Source of the DNA: Rhyacophila brunnea
Taxonomy: Eukaryota; Arthropoda; Insecta; Trichoptera; Rhyacophilidae
Assembly: GCA_022495005.1 (NCBI GenBank)
Contig: JAGYXB010000051.1
Coordinates: forward strand, 1,736,001-1,800,000
Direction: 5' to 3'
DNA: 64,000 nucleotides
Numbering within the stretch: the first letter of the stretch is position 1; each line of letters begins with the position of its first letter. The position numbers and the translations under genes are program-made. Below the pieces are notes generated by a model. It saw nothing but the letters and a program-made list of their open reading frames with translations, did no database searches and was not told where the DNA came from. Of this stretch, positions 58,357 through 64,000 are shown one piece after another.

Positions 58357-58624
58357 TGTACTATTTTTTTTCCAAACCATGTCCGATCCTAATAGGATCA
58401 TATAAGCCTCCACAGAGTAGAGGTTTGTATTGACAGATTTTGTTTTTTACGAGAAATGGACGTCAGCCACTTGCTCAACCTATTAGGTCCATACCCTGAC
58501 TCGCACACAAATTGAAAAACAATATGTGTACTTGCCAGACCCAGGATTCGAACCTGGGACCCATGGCGTGATAGTCCAACGCTTAAGGGAGCGTAACGCT
58601 TAAGCCGTGGGCGTTGTACTATTT
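58357..58624 (-). repeat. tRNA-derived SINE, copy 3, with target duplication
   Basis: A 10-bp duplication TGTACTATTT flanks the element (58357-58366 and 58615-58624). The minus strand carries box B GGTTCGAATCCTGGGTCTGG, the shared body and the tail ATCCTATTAGGATCGGACAT. The head is altered. Where copies 1 and 2 have GCCGCGCGGC, this copy has GGCTTAAGCGTTACGCTCCC followed by TTAAGCGTTGG, a local duplication of the CGCTTAAG segment that disrupts box A. The clean target duplication makes it the best evidence for retrotransposition of this family. Confidence 0.92.
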
Positions 58625-59321
58625 ATGATCAAGTAGTAAAATAAAATGCCAATACTTATAGAAGAAGAATATAATATCCATAATATTACAAAAACTATAC
58701 CTAATAATATTTTCGACTCTTAGTACATACTACGTAGCATTATAGATAGATATTATAATATCTAATATCAATAGACTAGTACAGCAGTAAGCAGAAAAGA
58801 ATTATGAGAAAAATTTACATTTCCCACCCGACTAGATACCGAAATTTCGTAGAATATGACAATTTTTATTCCGTCATCGCCGTCAAACCGTCACAACAAC
58901 CGAGTTATCTATTTCACCAAAACAGGCATCGTCTATGATGACATAAAGCTTAAATTCGATTGCTCGGTGAATGCTACGAAACATTTTTTGCATGTCGCAT
59001 TGTGAGGGGTAAAAAAATACGCCAGCATGGCGGTACTTTTTTTAGATTATTCCAGTATCAGATGGTGCGCCTAGCGACAGAGTATATTTAAAATGGTTTT
59101 GTTATAGAAATTGAATATTTATGAATCGTTTTGTATAGAGAATTGTTGAAGTACACTGCAACGATTTTTTCATTTCATATAAACCGTTTGAATTACCAGC
59201 CACAGCAAATGGCCACCATAATGTTATATAATATAGGAAACTTCTTAATGATTAAATAATCAAATATAAGTACATAATTTTGAAATATCTCAAAAACATA
59301 CATCGACAAAAAGTTAGTCTT
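58625..59321. other. no gene recognised
   Basis: A mildly GC-richer patch at 58870-59080 has no coding motif or repeat partner. Confidence 0.38.
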
Positions 59322-59374
59322 AATAGGACTCGATTTCACATCTTTTACGTTTCGTGTGAGTGCTCTATCCTTTA
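59322..59374 (-). repeat. tRNA-like SINE head
   Basis: On the minus strand AAAGGATAGAGCACTCACAC resembles box A and the D arm of tRNA-derived SINEs (GGTAGAGCACTC), and GTGAAATCGAGTCCTATT is a decayed box B at the right distance. No acceptor pairing or conserved body. Confidence 0.45.
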
Positions 59375-59929
59375 ATTTATCAATATGTCAATGATTCATG
59401 AGAATTATTTATAATAACTACATTTATCTGAGCTATCTGAGCTATATGATGCAATTACATCATGATCAGTAGAAGCCATAGATTTTAAAAAAATATCACT
59501 GAATTGCTGTAAGTATACATAAATAATTATTGTGTGAACAAGGTTTTATTTACTTAGAAAAAAAACTATGTAATAAGCCGTCAAATTATGTTCAATGTAT
59601 ATACAGAGTAATCGTTAGGTACTTAAACAAACATTGAAAGGTAATAAAATATTAGATGTGTAATTTTAAACTAAGAATTATTGTTCAAAACAGCTGCATC
59701 TTGCATCTTTATTCTCAATACGTAATTGACGTACTCTGTCTCGCTCTAAAAGTTAACAGCCAAGAAAGGGACTGTTAAAAGATAACACTTTTTGACAGTT
59801 CAGACGGTTAACTCATTTTAATAATTAACTGCCTGAATACGTAAAGTGATAAATGTGATATATGTATCACATTTAGGTCTTTTTGGATGTTGAGTGATAT
59901 GTTAGAATAGCTTCTCGACGACCAAAAGA
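59375..59929. other. AT-rich stretch, no gene seen
   Basis: Nothing recognised on either strand. Confidence 0.4.
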
Positions 59930-60062
59930 TTTGAAGATACCCGACTAAAAGTGATAATTGAGGAACGTATTTAGTGGTACAAGATACTAGAATCTGATCG
60001 ACTTCAAGAAAAGGCCGGTCAGGTTGAGAGTCCGTAACATATGGCCAAACCAGAATCAGCAT
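59930..60062 (-). pseudogene. coding-like remnant related to 20793-20936
   Basis: On the minus strand from ATG at 60062 the frame reads MLILVWPYVTDSQPDRPFLE, then VDQILVSCTTKYVPQLSLL. SQPDRPFLEVDQILVS parallels AQPGLSFLQVNQIPVS at 20.9 kb, with matching DNA over about 48 bases. The frame stays open further (to 59808) but loses protein-like composition. Probably a fragment of the same unknown transposon. Confidence 0.42.
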
Positions 60063-61444
60063 AGCTTTGATCTACCTACTCTAAAGAATTTAGACTATAA
60101 AATATATACGGAGGCTTATACCTTATATGTGTGTTAAAACATTTTAAATTAATTATTTAACAAAAGGATCAAGCATGGTTACATTGGTAAACTCCACAAA
60201 TATTCACATCGCTCAATTGGCATTCCGATTTTTCGACAGACACTATGGCTGCTATTTTGTTAAATTTTCAGGATTTTTCAACTCAATAATAATGCCAAAG
60301 TGTAGTATTATTATCTGCTTATCTACCTTGTCCTTTTACACGCCCTGTAAAGTCACTATACGAAGTCACTTATAGCTAATTGTCCATTTTTTTTTTGAAT
60401 TTCCTGCAATAAAGTTCTATCTAAATAAAGTAAACAAAATGTACATATTTTATTGCGTCTTGTGAGCAATGATAAAATCGTAACATCATTACGAAAATGT
60501 CTTGTAAATAAAACATAAAGAAGAAAAAAATGAAAAGCCATTACACATATTTCTTACACAAACACACAACAAAGAATTTCTTACCTAATGACATTATGAT
60601 CTATTAATTTTTCTCCCGGCACATATTGACAGTGTCATGATCTCGAAAATAAATGATCAATACCTTTATTAATGTCTTTTGTACGAATATCGCTCATTGA
60701 ACTGTAACATCATTATCTATCTACTGCATTGCTTACTATCGACACCATGACATGTAATATATTCTAAGGACAGTATAAACGAACCAATTTTCTGCTAACG
60801 TCTAATGGTTATTGTAGTACTGACTAGTTGAATTAGTAAGTAAAGTAAATTCAATAATTACGTATATATTATTATAAACCATAATCACGATTATGGGTTA
60901 TTTTTTAGAGTAAATTCAATACAATATAATGTCATTATTATGACATCGAGACTAGTATGGATGTTTTGTACGGTTAGTTATTTTCAGTAGAGAAGCACGC
61001 AACACACGATCCCCTATGCAGAAGGGGTGGCCCGGTTTTAAATGAATACACGCCATAATGATTTCAATAATAATTATTAATTCGTATTACGATATACGTG
61101 GCAGAATGTCAGACTTTGAAGCCTTGTATCGCGTGTTCATGTCTGTCAAATTCACATTTGTTTTTAATGTTTTATCAAAGCCTATACGTTTTCGTCACGG
61201 TATGGATATAGATAAAGGTAATATTAATATGTTCAGATAATAGTTTCTACCAACAATCATTTTATCAACTTCAGTAAATAGCCAATATCCACATCTGATT
61301 ATAAAGTAAACAATAATGATGAAATTTAAAGCTTAGAAATAAACCTACGATAGACAGAGGGAAGTAGCGCAAACTTACGCTTATATTGTGCCCCAATGCT
61401 GGGGTGAAAGAAAGAAAGGAGATTGGTTTAAGTGTATATAATTT
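60063..61444. other. AT-rich stretch, no gene seen
   Basis: Several 60-75 codon frames occur, none with a recognised motif. Confidence 0.4.
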
Positions 61445-61605
61445 CGGTCAACAAATTGAATTGGCAGACGTTTGTATGACGAGATTTCTCGCAGTATCAA
61501 ACGGCTATGAGGCGCATTTGAGTGCATGAATAATATCTTCAATAATAAGCTCCCATTGCGGTTAAAGCGAGAACTATTCAACCAATGTGCGCTACCAGTA
61601 CTCAC
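61445..61605 (-). repeat. dispersed coding-like repeat V, copy 2
   Basis: On the minus strand TGSAHWLNSSRFNRNGSLLL, KILFMHSNAPHSRLILREIS matches the copy at 24867-24995 in the same frame (WLN, NG, LLKILF, LR.IS shared). The frame starts with an ATG at 61605. Unknown transposon coding remnant. Confidence 0.55.
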
Positions 61606-61898
61606 GTAGGCATGTAAACACTTTTAATACTAGAGTTTGTTGGGAATAACGCAGAAAAAAACACAAAATAGACCAATTAATAAGGAGGCAGACGAGAGTA
61701 TGTGATATAATAAAGGTCACCAAACTTTCTGGAGCAACCATAGAGTATACAACTGTTCAATAAGTGCAACCATACAGTGGCACTCAAGGGGCAAAAACAG
61801 AGTGAAATACAAGCTGGGCATATCACGGAATGGCAAAAAGCTGAATGATTGGTTAAACAAAGAGGCAGAAGTATATGCTATAAACTATATAACTCAGA
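61606..61898. other. no gene recognised
   Basis: Balanced composition with frames interrupted by stops. It may be the continuation of repeat V or another LINE fragment. Confidence 0.3.
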
Positions 61899-62220
61899 AA
61901 TAATGGGAACTTAAATACATAACGGGTGTGGAGTAAGTAACAGGCAACCGATCTCGAGTGTGGAAGAATATGGGATAAACTTAAACACGTATCAAAAATA
62001 CACCTGCTCCTTCCTTCTAACAACTGCTCTCAGTGTATGCACTGACGCTCATTTAAGATTGGTGCATTTGAAGGTTGCAACACACACTATTGCACGTCTA
62101 TAATGTGTGGTTCATTTTCGTGGGGCACTCAAACATTCAAAACTTTGCGTCAAAATGTTGTGTATTGGGGTATATTCTATTGGAATTATATTTATTAATC
62201 TGTTCTGTGGCTATAACTCT
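61899..62220 (+). repeat. dispersed repeat family S, copy 3 (best preserved)
   Basis: It starts ATAATGGGAACTTAAATACA, then ACGGGTGTGGAGTAAGTAAC and AGGCAACCGATCTCGAGTGT, then TAATGTGTGGTTCATTTTCG, ending TTATTAATCTGTTCTGTGG. It shows the uninterrupted junction that is broken by an insertion in the copy at 15692. Confidence 0.8.
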
Positions 62221-62418
62221 TAAATGAAAATGGATATATTATATAACTAGAAAAAGATGATGATAGTATAATTTAAATTTTAAAAAAACTACTGCGGGAC
62301 ATTTCATTCGCATTCAAATGATAAAATTAATTAATTCAACATTCAGATACTTAATCATGCAACAGTTACCGCCATCCGTTTCAATATAATACATTAATAG
62401 TTTGCCTGCGACACTAAC

Positions 62419-62542
62419 AATTTCCAGCGGAATCGCACAAAGACGCGCGTCGCAGTTTTCCGGGGTTCCCGGCCTGTCCACGTCCGGTTGGCGCGCACAA
62501 TAAGCAGGATCATCAATCACTGAACAATAGAGAGTATACCGT
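62419..62542 (-). CDS. candidate internal exon, unrecognised
   Basis: On the minus strand the acceptor TTTCTTCTTTCCCGCCAG has a strong pyrimidine tract and is followed by an open frame: RYTLYCSVIDDPAYCARQPD, then VDRPGTPENCDARLCAIPLE. A donor-like ATT/GTTAGT follows, giving an exon of about 124 bases. The core (62440-62505) is GC- and CpG-rich, unlike the flanks. The frame also extends upstream to an ATG at 62637 (107 codons in total). No domain recognised, and no second exon was found. Confidence 0.3.
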
Positions 62543-62891
62543 CTGGCGGGAAAGAAGAAACTTAGATCAAAATTGGAAGTAGGGCGTGAATGCGAGTGAC
62601 TATTATAGTTTGCTGGATGACACGAGACACGTGCCAAGAGATTAATTCGATTTCAGCTGAGATTTTTAGCAATCCTGAAACACAATATTACAGCATGTGC
62701 TTATCGCTACAGTTACGCGGTAAACTAGTAAACATAACAAAGTACACATAAACATCTTAATAATATTGTGTTATTTGGCATATAGATACTTTATACTTAC
62801 TCCCCACAGTGAAGTAATTGGACAGTTTATAAATTTTGAGGAAACAAATATATCGAAACAAGAATTATACCAATATGTAGATAACTGACGA
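62543..62891. other. no gene recognised
   Basis: AT-rich, holding the pyrimidine tract on the minus strand next to the candidate exon. No other signal. Confidence 0.35.
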
Positions 62892-63387
62892 TTAAGGTGA
62901 AGCCTTTACTGAGCCTTTTTTAAAAAGGCATCTAGCGAATAAATACGAAGCTTGTAATTTGATACATTTTTTTGATAATTTACAATATAAATAAAAAGGA
63001 TTTCAAGTTATACACATTTATATTTTTTATAAAAATCGATGTTTTTTAAAATGAATATTAAAATATTAAAACTATGAATTAGTCAAAAATCTCGACAAAA
63101 AAATAGAAAACTTAATAAACTAAATTTAATAATAAATATGAGTATAAAATAATATGTAATAATAACGTCGGAACCTGAACCAAATTCACATTTTATAACA
63201 TTTTTCCTAAATTGTATGTTTATCTTTGACTTAAAATATTTTTTTTTCTTTTTAATGTTTTCAGATACATATTTATTAATTAATAAAGTTGAAATTTTAA
63301 ATTATCAAAAAAATGTCTCAAATTGTAACTTCGTATTTTTCCGCTTGGTGCCTCTTTAAAAAAGGCTCAGTAAAGGCTTCACCTTAA
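62892..63387. mobile_element. TTAA-flanked MITE, family 6, long terminal repeats
   Basis: This 496-bp element starts and ends with TTAA. The left end reads TTAAGGTGAAGCCTTTACTG and AGCCTTTTTTAAAAAGGCAT. The right end, reverse-complemented, reads TTAAGGTGAAGCCTTTACTG and AGCCTTTTTTAAAGAGGCAC. Similarity continues for about 100 bases through TACGAAG and ACATTTTTTTGATAATTTA. The first 33 bases are identical, so it is fairly young. TTAA ends suggest piggyBac-type mobilisation. No coding frame. Confidence 0.9.
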
Positions 63388-64000
63388 AACGGTAAAGTGA
63401 TGTGTAAAAAACCATCCTCGACAACTGCGTTCCAGCGGCCATTCAGTCAGAATCGCTCTCTCTAGCAAACGTAGGTCTACCTCCATAAACACTCACTTTG
63501 TTAGTGAACCAAAGTATTTTTTTTAATGTGTATTTGATTGTGATTGTGATGAAAGCAAGGAACTTATGCGTGGGACGAATGGCTTATAACCTCTCCTTTG
63601 GTTTAGTGAAACTTTTTTTGTTAGTTGTTACATTTAACCCCATAATGCTTGTGTTCATCGTGAACTAGTCCTGGAAAGTGAGTCATTTAAATTTGAACAT
63701 ATTATTAAGTATTCGTGTCAATTACATTTCATTTCATGTTCTTACTGATTAGTTCATTCGAGTCACATATAAAAAAAAATGTCATCGAACGTATTTACTG
63801 AGAACGCTCTGAATTCCTTCTGTCTGACTCGCTCATGCTATCACAGCCTTCACGAAGTAACCAATGATTCGTTCCGATCTTCAAAGCGTTTATGAAACAT
63901 GTTGTCTGGATGTAAACGTGGTTTTTAGCCATGACTCTGAACAGTCACGGATGCATTCAAATAAAAACTGGTGTACGACTGTTTCACGGGCAGCTCCTGA
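63388..64000. other. GC-balanced window end, no gene confirmed
   Basis: This region is less AT-rich than most. A donor-like TGGAAA/GTGAGT lies near 63678. An ATG at 63931 (MTLNSHGCIQIK) is open to the window edge for 23 codons, too short to judge. It may belong to a gene beyond the window. Confidence 0.3.

Noticed and set aside
63931..64000. Start of a gene running off the window end
   Set aside because: Twenty-three open codons occur by chance about one time in three or more, and no promoter or homology supports it.

Overview
This looks like AT-rich insect nuclear DNA with no complete, recognisable protein-coding gene. I find no rRNA, no intact tRNA and no CRISPR array. The clade of origin is an inference. 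The decayed retrotransposon 3' ends (R1-clade and RTE/CFDP2-type), tRNA-derived SINEs, hAT-type and TTAA-type MITEs, and many short motifs of the GTAGGTACCTA kind fit an arthropod, and an aphid-like hemipteran best. In sequence this AT-rich, open frames of about 110-120 codons are expected by chance at roughly one per window. Frame length alone was therefore not used to call genes.

Layout. Bases 1-9 kb hold a perfect 50-bp palindrome, an RTE C-terminal remnant at 4.3 kb, two inverted copies of a TTAA-flanked MITE (4.9 and 8.2 kb) and a second RTE end at 9.0 kb. The 10-16 kb stretch holds a CpG-rich spot, an unclassified 470-bp repeat family, a MITE with about 50-bp terminal repeats, an R1-clade pol 3' end at 13.8 kb, and a repeat whose core resembles a hammerhead ribozyme. 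The 17-24 kb stretch is the densest. It has an RTE end split by a foldback hAT-like MITE with a perfect 8-bp target duplication, a sister copy of that MITE at 22.9 kb, another hAT-like element at 18.6 kb, a SINE, a 68-codon coding-like tract without a start codon at 22.4 kb, and a 42-codon small ORF at 18.3 kb. The 24.5-34 kb stretch is mostly featureless apart from two minus-strand RTE remnants and one inverted-repeat candidate. At 34 kb one hAT-like element sits inside another. The 37-49 kb stretch carries tRNA-like and SINE units, a hAT-like element at 40.8 kb, and a young 385-bp foldback element at 47.0 kb. The 49-64 kb stretch holds two inverted copies of a GGGCCC-rich element, a possible signal-peptide exon at 50.5 kb, a SINE with a 10-bp target duplication, further repeat copies, a candidate spliced exon at 62.5 kb, and a TTAA MITE with about 100-bp terminal repeats at 62.9 kb.

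The window is best read as intergenic or long-intron DNA shaped by repeated waves of small non-autonomous transposons. No new molecular system is supported. The items most worth a second look are the coding-like tracts that I cannot name and several MITE families whose autonomous partners are not in the window.
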